DNA from: Diplonema japonicum
Lineage: Eukaryota > Euglenozoa > Diplonemea > Diplonemida > Diplonemidae
DNA: 64,000 bases
Reading direction: 5' to 3'
Assembly (NCBI GenBank): GCA_964019335.1
Contig: OZ025755.1
Coordinates: 62,001 to 126,000, forward strand
Shown: positions 38,409 to 47,917 of the stretch, one piece after another
Layout of the letters: each line of letters opens with the position of its first letter
How positions within the stretch are numbered: the first letter of the stretch is position 1
The notes under the pieces: model-generated
The model's database searches: none
What the model was told of the DNA's origin: nothing
Seen by the model: the letters and a program-made list of their open reading frames with translations, nothing else
Position numbers and translations under genes: made by a program

Positions 38409-40280
38409 TCACAAGAGCACAGTCCCCTCGCATGCTGCCTGTTCTACATCTTCTTCATCCTCGATTTCAACCGACTCAGCGGCAACGGGACTGCCGACAG
38501 AACGACGGGCCCTGCCAACAGCAAAAAGCACGACACCCCCGATACCAGCAACTAACCCGACACACATCACAACCAAAAAAGTAAAGTTGGTGGTCTCCTC
38601 CTGCTCCTTCTCACCATTCTTACCAAGTAAACCAATAGATGAAGTTGATACCGCCTCAGAACCACCGCACTCCATTAGCTTCATTAACGACATCATTCCA
38701 TTGTCCTCATGCTGTAGAAGGTGGCAATGAACAACAGCTTCGCCAACAAATCTCACTGGTTTCATTCTGACTACTGTCCCGACCCCACCCCAAGAAGGGA
38801 CTACATCACGCCATTCACCGTTCCTCAGAACCATTCCTGTGTTGTCTGACCCGTCGTAGATTTGAAAATGGTTGATGTGCTGATGGTAAGGGTGGAACGG
38901 TGTGCTAGAAAGTACAGGGCCGTCAGGGTTGTGTGTCGCACGACCAGCACCGCCCAGTGTAATCTGGTACGATTTGTCAAGACAGAATTCTTCAACATAT
39001 TTCCCGTCTCCTTCGTGTTCCCACCCAGGCCATGAAACACCGTTTACCGAGTACCCCGAAGCCCCACCACCTCCCAATAAAATATCCTCCACACCTGTTT
39101 CCCCGCCTATCTGAACACTCGCTTCCATCAACGACGTCAGGTAGCTTGGGAAAGGGACTTCCGATGTAGGGACAGCAGTGCGGCGCATCCCGTTTCGAAT
39201 CTTGAGTTTTAGAATACTCTCTTGGGAGAAGGTGTTTGTTTCAGAAGGGTTCACCGACGGGTTTGGATTCGCACGGATGTTGATAACTACTTCATTCACA
39301 CCCTCTGGAAGGGAGCATATCACAGCAACATCAGCACGTGTTCCCTGAAGCAAAACGATGGTCGACAATTGCAGGTAAGGTGTTTGGTGAAACACACCAT
39401 CTCTGGCGAGGAGTGTCATGTTGCACAAATTGTTGTCATCGTCAAGCTCAAGACACAGGTGCTGTCCGTCGCCAGCGTGGACCATTCTAAGTAGGGCCGC
39501 ATCGTTGTTCACCATCTCGACCTCCGGGGATAGGACACCGTTTACTACATAAAAATTACCTGTTCCGTCGTTCGGAAGAGGTTGTCCCTCCTCCCATTGC
39601 AGGTCAAGCGGTACTGTAACCGGGTCGTACAGTTCCACGAGATCTTTGTGCGTGTGAAAGTTCCAGAACCCCCCCGCCGCATCGTCCCCGAACGCAAGGT
39701 AATTCAGCATTAACGGTGGGACACGCGATCTTCTGTACAGTCTTCTTATATCGTTTGGAAGTTGAAAAGATGGGGAAGCGTCCATTAGCAACATGCCAGC
39801 AAGACCGCCGAGTGCTTGTAAAGCAGTGCTTCCATGGTGGTGAGCGTGGTACCAATGTGTCCCCATGAGGTGGTAGTCAGGAATTGTGTATTCGTAAGTG
39901 TGTTCCTCGCCAGGGTTGATGTGGGTGTCAATGTTGTCATCTGTTGGGGAGACGTGGAGGCCGTGGGTGTGAAGAGATGTGGTGTCTTGGCAGTGGTAGC
40001 CGTTTTCGTGTTCTGTACAGGGTTCGCCGTCAAGGTTGTTTACAACCTTTAGCTTGCACTCCTGTCCCGCTTGCATGCGGATGGTCGTGCTTGGGAAGGT
40101 GATTTCACCGTCTACTCTGTACACTCGTGTTTTGAACCTCACCACCCCTTCGATGGTTACCTCGGAGGCCTCCACTTCCAGTACCACTTCCCTCCCCCCT
40201 GTGCATGTTACTTCTCTTACTTCAGGTACTGCAATACCTTCATTGTACGCTATGCAAAGAAGAAGCACGGCGATGCGCAT
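38409..40280 (-). CDS. Membrane-anchored multicopper oxidase
   Basis: A 623-residue single-exon protein with three cupredoxin domains. A signal peptide (MRIAVLLLCIAYNEGIA) fixes the start at 40280 after an A-tract. All four copper clusters are present: HTHGLHV, HWYHAHHHG, HPYHQHINHF and HCHLLQHEDNGMM, which together supply the type 1 site and the type 2/3 trinuclear centre. A Gly/Ser-rich linker, one C-terminal transmembrane helix (NFTFLVVMCVGLVAGIGGVVLFAVG) and an acidic cytoplasmic tail follow, so the oxidase faces outside. Substrate is not decided by the motifs: ferroxidase (Fet3-like iron uptake), laccase and bilirubin-oxidase activities are all possible. No permease gene lies beside it. 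Confidence 0.92.
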   Translation of the reverse strand: MRIAVLLLCIAYNEGIAVPEVREVTCTGGREVVLEVEASEVTIEGVVRFKTRVYRVDGEITFPSTTIRMQAGQECKLKVVNNLDGEPCTEHENGYHCQDTTSLHTHGLHVSPTDDNIDTHINPGEEHTYEYTIPDYHLMGTHWYHAHHHGSTALQALGGLAGMLLMDASPSFQLPNDIRRLYRRSRVPPLMLNYLAFGDDAAGGFWNFHTHKDLVELYDPVTVPLDLQWEEGQPLPNDGTGNFYVVNGVLSPEVEMVNNDAALLRMVHAGDGQHLCLELDDDNNLCNMTLLARDGVFHQTPYLQLSTIVLLQGTRADVAVICSLPEGVNEVVINIRANPNPSVNPSETNTFSQESILKLKIRNGMRRTAVPTSEVPFPSYLTSLMEASVQIGGETGVEDILLGGGGASGYSVNGVSWPGWEHEGDGKYVEEFCLDKSYQITLGGAGRATHNPDGPVLSSTPFHPYHQHINHFQIYDGSDNTGMVLRNGEWRDVVPSWGGVGTVVRMKPVRFVGEAVVHCHLLQHEDNGMMSLMKLMECGGSEAVSTSSIGLLGKNGEKEQEETTNFTFLVVMCVGLVAGIGGVVLFAVGRARRSVGSPVAAESVEIEDEEDVEQAACEGTVLL

Positions 40281-40589
40281 TTTTTTTTTCCAGAATGAGA
40301 ATCTGTGGGGGGGGGGGGGGTCATTTAAAAAAGTTTTGTAACATGAGGGGGGAAATTTCTGCAGAAAACCATGACGGGGTTTTACTCTTTGGGCCATTTT
40401 TTCCGGGGATTTTCGGTGTTGGGTTCGTATTTTTTTTTTTTTTTTTTTTTTTTTCCCCTTCTCATCGCACTTCTGACACATGCAGGGCACTTAACAAGCA
40501 ACATGCAGCGTATTGGGGTGGATTTATTATTATTTTTTTTTTCTTTGGCACGGGAGGCCCTTATAAATAAAAGGAAAAAAAAGAAAAGA

Positions 40590-41052
40590 AAAAAAAAACT
40601 TAGTCACTACCAAATGAGCCGTAATTTAATCTCATCCCGAGTAGCAGCATCCAGAGCAGGTGCAGCTTCTGGGTACGGGTGCATAGTTCATGTGTATACT
40701 TTCCCTGTGCTTGGGTCTCATAAAGGTGTCGGAAGAGCACTGCTGAGAGTTGTTTTACACTGGCCCAGTGTGTGGCTCTTTTTTTTTCTTTTTTTTTTTC
40801 TCTTTTCTTTCTCGGCGATTCAATCTTGGTTTACAATACCCGTAAATAAGGAAAAAAATTTTTTTCTTGTTCTTTTCATTTTTTTTTTCATTAAAAAAAA
40901 ACAAAGAAGAATAGAGGCTGGAGAAGTAGTTGTAGAATAATAATAATAATAAATAAAAAAAAAAAAAAAAAAGAAACAAGAACATACTGCGCACAAAATT
41001 ATCTTACTGCTGCACCAGTTACTCCAGGACTCTGCAGGGTCGCAGGCGCCAT
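40590..41052 (-). other. Candidate small split gene, unproven
   Basis: On the minus strand an ATG at 41052, after an A/G leader, opens MAPATLQSPGVTGAA followed by a possible donor (GTAAGA). About 250 bases on, a gene-like stretch (40600-40760) has several plausible acceptors and is open in two frames for up to about 60 codons. I cannot tell which frame is used. Might instead be a non-coding RNA. Confidence 0.25.
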
Positions 41053-41118
41053 CCCCCCTTTTTTTTTTGCTAGAAGGGAAACTTTTCTACTCACATAGAA
41101 ACAAAAAGAAATGTCGGG

Positions 41119-41154
<36 letters not shown>

Positions 41155-41382
41155 ACGCACACTTTTGCCAAACACTTTTTTTTTTCTACAAAAAAAAACC
41201 CCCCCCCACATCTATTTTTTATTTGTTTCCCCCCTCCCAGGGAGAGAGGGAGAGGAAAGAAAAAAAATCAGATTAGATTTTTTTTTCTTCTTCTTCTTCT
41301 TCTTTCATGTATGGATTGAGAAAAAACATTTTTTTTTTTAAAATTCTACAGCACCTTCTAGAAATTATCTCTATTCGCTTTT

Positions 41383-42450
41383 TCAAGAAATCACACAATC
41401 GGTTCCTTTTTTATTTTGCGAGGGAGGGGGTTTAGAAGAAGAAGCTTTCGGGAGGGGTTGCCGTCTTTCAGCCGCAACCTGTTGCCGCCTCTGGTCCCGC
41501 CGTTTCTGCTCCTTTATGTCTTGATGTACAAGAGATTGCGCGAAATTGAAATCAATCTGTTCCTGCTCGGCCTGGGTGAGCCCATTCCCATTTTTAGGAG
41601 GAGCAACGGTACCAGAAGAGGCAGCATGCGCGGCGGCCACAACATTACCTTGTCTGCCAAGGTTGGTTGGGGGTTTAAAATCGGAATCGAAAAGTTTCAT
41701 ATCACCGTTGATATCCTCTAGCGACTCCCACACCGCATCATTAACATCCACGTACCCAATGTCCGTCAATAGACTGTAAAGGTTCCCATTCCTCTTGGTG
41801 AGGGTACCGAAGTGGTTATTCCGGAATAACACGCAAAGTTCATTCTCCTGAAGGTCCGAGGTGAGGGCGAAGAGGCCTGTGTAGGTTAGTTGACCTGGGC
41901 TGTCTGATAGCCATTCTTCAGCTTGTGTTCCTTGTTCGATAGTGGATGGGTCTCGGGAAGATTCGTCCATCGTGAGCTCCTCGTTTTTTTTGATGATCCA
42001 TTCGGTTATTTGGTTATATGAACTTTGCTTGATGAGCTCGTTGTAGGAGCTGGCTTCATCGGGGAGCCACCCATGGACGAGGCGGATGGAGAAGTAGTCA
42101 AAGCATGCTAAACCCGTGCCTGTTTCGCATTCCCCGACAGCTTTGAATTTTATGTTTACGTCCATCCCGTGTTCCAGGACCGGGAGGAGGTCTAAAACCT
42201 CTTGCATGCAGAATTCTACAGCGGGATTTTCCGGGCCCCGCCTGGTCGTTTCTTCTATCATGAAATCTGCCAGCATTTTCACGAGATCCTCGTAGAGGAG
42301 TGACCGGACGCTGGGGTTGATCCGCATCCGGCGCCTTAGGAGCAGAATGTTGCAGATTGCGATGAGCGGGCAGGGGCCGTTTTCGTTTTGCATCACGATG
42401 CCTACGCTGCTGTCGAAGTAGGTTATCCGCTTTACCAGATGGGTTGTCAT
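41383..42450 (-). CDS. MINDY-family deubiquitinase (FAM63-like)
   Basis: A 355-residue single-exon protein. MINDY cysteine proteases trim Lys48-linked ubiquitin chains. The catalytic loop is GIVMQNENGPCPLIAICNILLLR with Cys27; the catalytic His is in SIRLVHGWLPDE, preceded by GLACFDYFS. Other family landmarks: NELCVLFRNNHFGTLTK and SLLTDIGYVDVNDAVWESL. A C-terminal ubiquitin-interacting helix is suggested by EQEQIDFNFAQSLVHQDIKEQKRRDQ, followed by a basic tail. Length fits a minimal MINDY1/2 without the long N-terminal extension of animals. The start follows an A-tract. Confidence 0.93.
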   Translation of the reverse strand: MTTHLVKRITYFDSSVGIVMQNENGPCPLIAICNILLLRRRMRINPSVRSLLYEDLVKMLADFMIEETTRRGPENPAVEFCMQEVLDLLPVLEHGMDVNIKFKAVGECETGTGLACFDYFSIRLVHGWLPDEASSYNELIKQSSYNQITEWIIKKNEELTMDESSRDPSTIEQGTQAEEWLSDSPGQLTYTGLFALTSDLQENELCVLFRNNHFGTLTKRNGNLYSLLTDIGYVDVNDAVWESLEDINGDMKLFDSDFKPPTNLGRQGNVVAAAHAASSGTVAPPKNGNGLTQAEQEQIDFNFAQSLVHQDIKEQKRRDQRRQQVAAERRQPLPKASSSKPPPSQNKKGTDCVIS

Positions 42451-42542
42451 TTTTTTTTTTTTTTTCGTGTAGTCTGATTTTTTTAGAACGAAATGTTATA
42501 TTTTTTTTTTTGCGGGGGGGGAAAAAAAAAATGTTTTTTTTT

Positions 42543-43055
42543 TTAAAACTCCATCGGTAAATCAAAGCTTTCATCGTCGTCGGCTTCCCGTTCGGGTGTG
42601 GTGCCTTCCTCTTCTTTATCATTTTCTTTTTCGTCTTCTTTTTCATTTTTTTTTTCGTCCTCTTCCTTTTCTTCTTCGGGTTCCGTCGTAGCTGTGCTGC
42701 AGACACACAAAATCGCGGTAACGACAAGTGCCATTGTTTTGTCAAGTCCCTCCTTAGCTTTAAAAGCTTCCAAAACAGCAAAATCATTGTCTACTTGCAC
42801 CCGCTTCGCCTCGGCTTTAACTTGCGCGAGTTTGTGTTTATTCGGGCTTTTTTTCTCTCTCTTCGGCGGGGATGGTTGTGTTTTCTCCTTCACGTGCTCT
42901 GTTGGTGCCGTGTTGTTCCGAAAGGCGTTGAGAAAAATATCTAATTTCCGTTTTTTCGGTGCCGCCACCTTCTGTCGAGCCTGCTCTATGTAAGCCACGC
43001 TCTCTCCCATGCTGGGAAAATGCTTCACTCGCAGCAAAGATATTGCAGATGACAT
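42543..43055 (-). CDS. Small Lys/Glu-rich protein, possible PAH-like helices
   Basis: A 170-residue protein. Residues 1-60 are helical (SMGESVAYIEQARQKV, then RKLDIFLNAFRNNTAPTEHV); spacing of YxxxA...FLxxFR recalls a paired amphipathic helix as in SIN3, but this is weak. A Lys-rich middle and a short hydrophobic stretch (TMALVVTAILCVCSTA) are followed by a highly acidic tail. The start I chose is the ATG after AAAAAAA. Upstream on the coding strand is a T-run ending TTTCCAG, a textbook acceptor, so a 5' intron or an earlier exon may exist. Not recognised. Confidence 0.5.
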   Translation of the reverse strand: MSSAISLLRVKHFPSMGESVAYIEQARQKVAAPKKRKLDIFLNAFRNNTAPTEHVKEKTQPSPPKREKKSPNKHKLAQVKAEAKRVQVDNDFAVLEAFKAKEGLDKTMALVVTAILCVCSTATTEPEEEKEEDEKKNEKEDEKENDKEEEGTTPEREADDDESFDLPMEF

Positions 43056-43255
43056 TTTTTTTGACCTCGACCTGGAAAGAAAAAAAAAAAAAACAATGAA
43101 AGCACGAGGGGAAGACAAAATAAAAGCAACACAAAAAAAAATTTCGAAAAGACTCTTTTATATAAAAAAAAAAAAAATAATAAAGAGGTTAGACAGTTAA
43201 TATTCTTTTTTTTTTTTTTTTTTTTTTTTTGCAAGGGGGAGGAACACTAGAAAAC

Positions 43256-43287
<32 letters not shown>

Positions 43288-45219
43288 TCACCTACCCCAT
43301 GCGCCAAGCTGTCGTTTAGGGGCGGGCTTTGGTTGTGCTGTCTGCTTCTTCTTCCCACCACCACCCCCGCCTCCCCCCAGCGTGGGAAAATCGTCGGTGG
43401 AGCTCAACGACGGTTTGGGAACAGGAGGCGGCGGTGTAGCTGTCCTCGCAACAACAGCAGCTGCAACCGGTGCCTCCTCCTCGTAAAAATGCTGTTGTTG
43501 TTGTTGGGGCTGGCTGCCCCACGCAGATCCAACGGCAGGTTTGGCAACAGGTTTCTTGTTTCCACCAAGTGTGGGGAAATCGTCGGTGCTGTCCATAGTT
43601 GCAACAGGTGGGGCCGCCATTCTGTCAGCCCACGCGCCTTGTTTCCGAGCCGCTGGTTTTGAAAGGTTGCTTTCCTGGTTCAGAGTAGGATAATCCGCAT
43701 TGCGGCTGGCGGCGTTCGTGAAATTTTTCAAAGTTTCACCATGTGCCCGCTCCTTGTCAGTTGCCATGTTGTGAGCCAGGCGTAAAGCTTCCCGCTTCTC
43801 CGCAGAAGGAACCGCCTTCACCACGTCGCCGATCCTCTCCGATAGTTTATCCACGCAAGTTTGCAATATTGTGTAGTACTCAACAACCCTGATGTTTCCT
43901 TGTAGAAAATCCCGACAGTTTTGGATTGCGGCGTCGCCGGCTCTCATGTCTTTTAGTACTGAGGTGAGGTCTGGGGTGTCCTGGCGTCTTGTTTCTCTTG
44001 CTTGCGGGAGGCCTGGGAGTTTTATCTCCTTCCGTCTGCCTCTGCCGAAATCGAATATTATAACAGGGAAATGTTCGCCTGGACCGGACGATTCAGCGCG
44101 TTCTAATCCGTTCGGGTCGTTTTCACGTGCGCCGTGTCCGGTGAAGGAGAACCCCAACAGAGATCTTGCTGCAGCGCCCACGGCTTCGTTCGTCCCACCG
44201 TGCATGAACTTGTTGTGTTTCTGAAGCTCCAGAGACGTCAGAAACATCCATTCTGTAGGGTGCCGCTCTGATGACATCCCCCTCCGTTTTAATTCGTAAT
44301 ACTCCCTTTCGCATTGTTTGCATTTCACGTGCGAGTGGTCCATGTGGGTTACAAGTCTTTTTGTGTCCTGGTAGAAGACCATTTTCTCGCCTTCGGGGTT
44401 TGTTTCGCACAAATCGCACAGAACATGTTTTTCCCGCATGTGTAGGTAAAGTGCGTCGTTGTCGTAAAGAAGAGTTGAACAGAAATGGCACTTGGGGTGG
44501 CCTTGGAATGATGAAAGGTCCTTGTGGCATTTTGTGTTCGGGCGTTCGTGGATTTTTAGTTGGTCGTCGGTGTAGAATGTTTGTTCCGACGGGAATTTTG
44601 TGTTGCTCATGGTACATGGCTCGCAGAGGGTCAGCTTGTGCGTCTCACGAAGGTGCTGTTGAAGAGATTTGAAATCCTTGAACGGTTTCTCGTGTTTGCA
44701 TTCCGCCCAGTACTGGCAGTACCAGCCTCTTAGATATTCCACGTCTTGCTGCATTTCGGGGGTTTCGTACCACACCTGCCAGTTGCTTGTGTCTTTTACA
44801 AAGGTTTCGCGTTCTTCTTTGGTAACAGGTGTGTTGTCAGATTTTATGTATATTCCAGATGCTTCTTGTTGGCATATGCAGCACCACGTGCTTTTTGGGT
44901 CGCCGGGCATCATGTATCTGATTCTTAAGGAGCATCTCCAGCAAACTCCGTGGCCGCATTCTGGGCTTATGCCCCACCAGCCCATTGTCTTGCTGCACAC
45001 CAGGCACATTTCGCCTTCTTCGTCTTCCTCTTCATCTTCGTGTTGTTGTTGTTGCTGTTTTTTTTTCGTGTTGTTGTTGTTGTTGTTGCTGCGCCTGTCC
45101 TTGTTTCTGTTGTTCCTGTTTCTCTGTCTGTTGGCGGGTTTCTGACCTTCCGGGTGTTTCGGTGGTTCTTGCGGTGGTTTATGTGTGTCGTCAGCACTGC
45201 TTGGTACCACTCCGGACAT
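43288..45219 (-). CDS. ZNF598/Hel2-type E3 ubiquitin ligase (ribosome-collision sensor)
   Basis: A 643-residue single-exon protein. ZNF598/Hel2 ubiquitinates small-subunit proteins on collided ribosomes to start quality control. The N-terminus is Asn/Lys/Gln-rich and basic. The RING lies at about 72-117 (CLVCSKTMGWWGISPECGHGVCWRCSLRIR...WCCICQQ). A chain of C2H2-like fingers follows, in the family's characteristic order: FKDFKSLQQHLRETH, CHFCSTLLYDNDALYLHMREKH, VLCDLC, LVTHMDHSHVKCKQCE and LELQKHNKFMHGG. The C-terminal part has two STDDFPTLGG motifs, matching the repeated FPxLG motifs of the family, and Gln/Gly runs. Start at 45219 after an A-tract. The RING and all finger ligands appear intact. 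Confidence 0.92.
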   Translation of the reverse strand: MSGVVPSSADDTHKPPQEPPKHPEGQKPANRQRNRNNRNKDRRSNNNNNNTKKKQQQQQHEDEEEDEEGEMCLVCSKTMGWWGISPECGHGVCWRCSLRIRYMMPGDPKSTWCCICQQEASGIYIKSDNTPVTKEERETFVKDTSNWQVWYETPEMQQDVEYLRGWYCQYWAECKHEKPFKDFKSLQQHLRETHKLTLCEPCTMSNTKFPSEQTFYTDDQLKIHERPNTKCHKDLSSFQGHPKCHFCSTLLYDNDALYLHMREKHVLCDLCETNPEGEKMVFYQDTKRLVTHMDHSHVKCKQCEREYYELKRRGMSSERHPTEWMFLTSLELQKHNKFMHGGTNEAVGAAARSLLGFSFTGHGARENDPNGLERAESSGPGEHFPVIIFDFGRGRRKEIKLPGLPQARETRRQDTPDLTSVLKDMRAGDAAIQNCRDFLQGNIRVVEYYTILQTCVDKLSERIGDVVKAVPSAEKREALRLAHNMATDKERAHGETLKNFTNAASRNADYPTLNQESNLSKPAARKQGAWADRMAAPPVATMDSTDDFPTLGGNKKPVAKPAVGSAWGSQPQQQQQHFYEEEAPVAAAVVARTATPPPPVPKPSLSSTDDFPTLGGGGGGGGKKKQTAQPKPAPKRQLGAWGR

Positions 45220-46303
45220 TATTTTTTTTTTCTACCCCCTCTTTTTTTTTTTTTTTTTTTGAACGGATCGCAGGAAGACCAAGTTGCTGGGAGTTTTTTT
45301 ATCAATTTTTTCCCCCCCCCCGTCCTTTCAGGGAAATATACCCTTACTTTTATAGCCCCTGGAATTAGTAGTTATAAAAAAAATTCAAGGAAGGGTGGAA
45401 AAAAAAGGGGGGGAGAGAAGAAAAGGTAAAAAAAAAAAAGGAAAAGGAACGGATGAAGGAAGAAAGAAAAGGGAGAGAAGGGGGGAAATAAAAGTGGGGG
45501 GGGGAGGGGAAAGAATGGATATAAATAATAAATAAATAAAAAAAAACATTAAAACGTTGATTTTTAATTGACATTGTTCCTGCCCAGAGTGTCAAGTTGC
45601 CGTTCTCTCTTTTTGTTTTGTTTTTTTTTTCTTTTTTTCCTTGGGGTTTCTTCGTTACCCTTCTTTTTTTTTGGTTCATCAAATGATGGGGGGGGGGGGG
45701 GGGGAAACAGCTCAAAAAGGAAAACATAAATTGTATTTATGTTTCCCGTCTTTGATGCTTTTTTTCCCCCTCCCAACGTTCCAAACTGTGAGTAAGAAGA
45801 AAGATTCGGGGAATAGAAGTCCCCGATGGGAATATTTGTGAACGGGGCGAAAGGGGTTTTTCTTTTTTTTTTTATTTCTTTCTTTCTCCCCAAGTTTTTT
45901 TCTTCTTCTTCTTCTCCTTCAGCAAGCTTTGCTGACCGAATGGGGGACTATCAAAAAAAGAAAACAAAAAAAGAAAAAAAGAAAATGGGATCAGATCGGG
46001 AAAGGGTAATGCAAGTGTGCCACCGGTTGCGGCCATTCGCCATAAAAAAAAAATCCAGACACACATAAAAAAAAGGAGTGAATACACACTCCGGGGGGGG
46101 GGATATTTTCTTTTTCCTTTTAAAAAAATTCACCTCCCCCCTCTTTTTTTTTGACTGATGTTTCATTTGTTTTTTTTTCCAAAAAAAAGCATTCTCTTCG
46201 AGAAAAAAAAGAGGGGCAAAAGGGAAATAAAAAAAACATGGAAACGAAAAAAAAAAATAAAAATAAAAAAAGCCGCACATAGTGTCGGCTGAGAGAACTC
46301 CAG

Positions 46304-46334
<31 letters not shown>

Positions 46335-46420
46335 AATTCGCGAGCCTTCTCTCTTTAAAAAAAAAAAAAATAATAATCAAACCAAAAAAGTTTTTTTTTT
46401 TTTTTTTTTTTTTTTGCTCT
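45220..46420. other. Intergenic stretch, no supported gene
   Basis: Low-complexity sequence. A stretch near 45770-45870 reads on the minus strand as FTNIPIGDFYSPNLSSYSQF, and 45985-46045 has gene-like composition, but neither has a start, stop or match that I can defend. Confidence 0.45.
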
Positions 46421-47242
46421 TCACATAACGCTCTTGATACCATAACCCAACTCAGCACCACCAGACTGGATATGGTCGACCCCAGTGGTGAAGGTCAGAT
46501 CGGCAGCGATCGAGAGGCACAGACGTCCTGTCTCCTCGATGGTCCCCTTGCGCCCTACAATTTGCACGGCATCACCGGATTTCACAGCCTCCTCGGGGTT
46601 CTTCTCCCCATCGGACCAAGATTTCCACAAGGGTGTCCAAATGTTACCTGGAGATACAATGTTGACCCGGACATGGTTGGCCGCCTCGTCAATTGCGAGA
46701 GCCTTGGAAAAGGATGTGATGGCACCTTTGGTGGCGGCATAGGTGACGGCCTGGCCCTGGCCGAAGGCACCAACGAAGGAGGACATGTTAATGATATTTC
46801 CTCGTGTTTTCCGCAAGTGAGGGAGCGCGTGCTTGCATGCGGTAAAGTAAGAGAGGAAGTTTAACTCGAAAAGGCTCATCATATCGGCTTGGCTGAAATC
46901 GTCGATGCTGGTTGGGGGTGGGTGCCATCCAGCATTGTTAATTAAGCAGTCGACTCTGCCGAAGCTTTTCACTGCCTGGTCTATCATTGCAGTAACTTCG
47001 TCGGTCTTTGAAACGTCACACTTTACGAAGAGTGCCTTCTGTGCCAATTCGTACCCGTTGAGCTCCTTCTCGAAGGTCTCTCCCTCCTCTGTGTTTCGGC
47101 TGCAGAACACAACGTTGCTGCCAGCAGCGAAGAATATCCTCACACACCCCTCGCCGATCCCCTTCGTGCCCCCTGTCACTACCGTCACCTTCCCAACATA
47201 TCTCCCTGCGAGCCCCGTTTTGTCATGAACCAATTCAGGCAT
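46421..47242 (-). CDS. Short-chain dehydrogenase/reductase (classical SDR, HSD17B14-like)
   Basis: A 273-residue NAD(P)-dependent oxidoreductase of Rossmann fold. Cofactor motif TGGTKGIGEG (about 22), the NNAG motif in CLINNAGW, the active-site Ser in NIINMSSFVG, the catalytic pair YAATK, and the PG motif VNIVSPGNIWTPLW are all present and correctly spaced. C-terminal FTTGVDHIQSGGAELG is normal. The pattern resembles 17-beta-hydroxysteroid dehydrogenase 14 and related enzymes; the substrate cannot be told from sequence. One exon; the start follows an A-tract (AAAAAAAAAAATG). No peroxisomal or ER signal is evident. Confidence 0.92.
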   Translation of the reverse strand: MPELVHDKTGLAGRYVGKVTVVTGGTKGIGEGCVRIFFAAGSNVVFCSRNTEEGETFEKELNGYELAQKALFVKCDVSKTDEVTAMIDQAVKSFGRVDCLINNAGWHPPPTSIDDFSQADMMSLFELNFLSYFTACKHALPHLRKTRGNIINMSSFVGAFGQGQAVTYAATKGAITSFSKALAIDEAANHVRVNIVSPGNIWTPLWKSWSDGEKNPEEAVKSGDAVQIVGRKGTIEETGRLCLSIAADLTFTTGVDHIQSGGAELGYGIKSVM

Positions 47243-47917
47243 TTTTTTTTTTTCTTTGTGGTGACCCGGGTATCTTTTTTTTTTTTTTTTTTTTTTTTTC
47301 GCGGGGTTGTAAGAAAAAAAAAAAGAAAAAAAAATCACACTGTCATTGAGGAAAAAAAAAAAAAAAAAAAAAAGAGGAAGGAGGAGTGAGGTTAGAGAAA
47401 AAAAAAAACAAAAAAAAGGGAAAAAAAAAAAATAAAAAACCCCCCCTATTTCGGAAGAAAAAAAATTGTTTAAACTGTCTTATACATTTCTTTTTTTTTT
47501 TGAGGGGGGCAAATTTTTTTTTCTTGTCCACGTTATTTACCCTTTTTTTTCTTCTTTTTTAAAATTGCACAAGCGGCATAGCCACACAAAAAAAAAAGTA
47601 TTCAAAGAGAACTACTTAGTTTTCATCGGTTCTACCACCAGTTTTTCTTCTTTTTTTTTTTCTCTACAAGTTTTTTCTTCACTCTACACATCATATCACA
47701 CGCACAAATTCTTTTGTCGATCACAACTATTTTCTTTTTTTTTTTTTTCCTCTCTCTCTCTACTCTTTCTTCTGTGTCTTCTCCTTGGGGATGAAGGTTG
47801 CAATCAGGTAAACACAAACAGCCATCACATGTGGCGCATAATACACATCATTCCAGACCTTTTTTTTTTTTTTTTTTTTTTTTTCCCCAAAAAAAAAAGT
47901 TTTTTTCCCCCCTTCCC
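47243..47917. other. Intergenic stretch, low complexity
   Basis: Runs of A and T with a CT-rich patch at 47740-47770; nothing gene-like seen. Confidence 0.6.
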
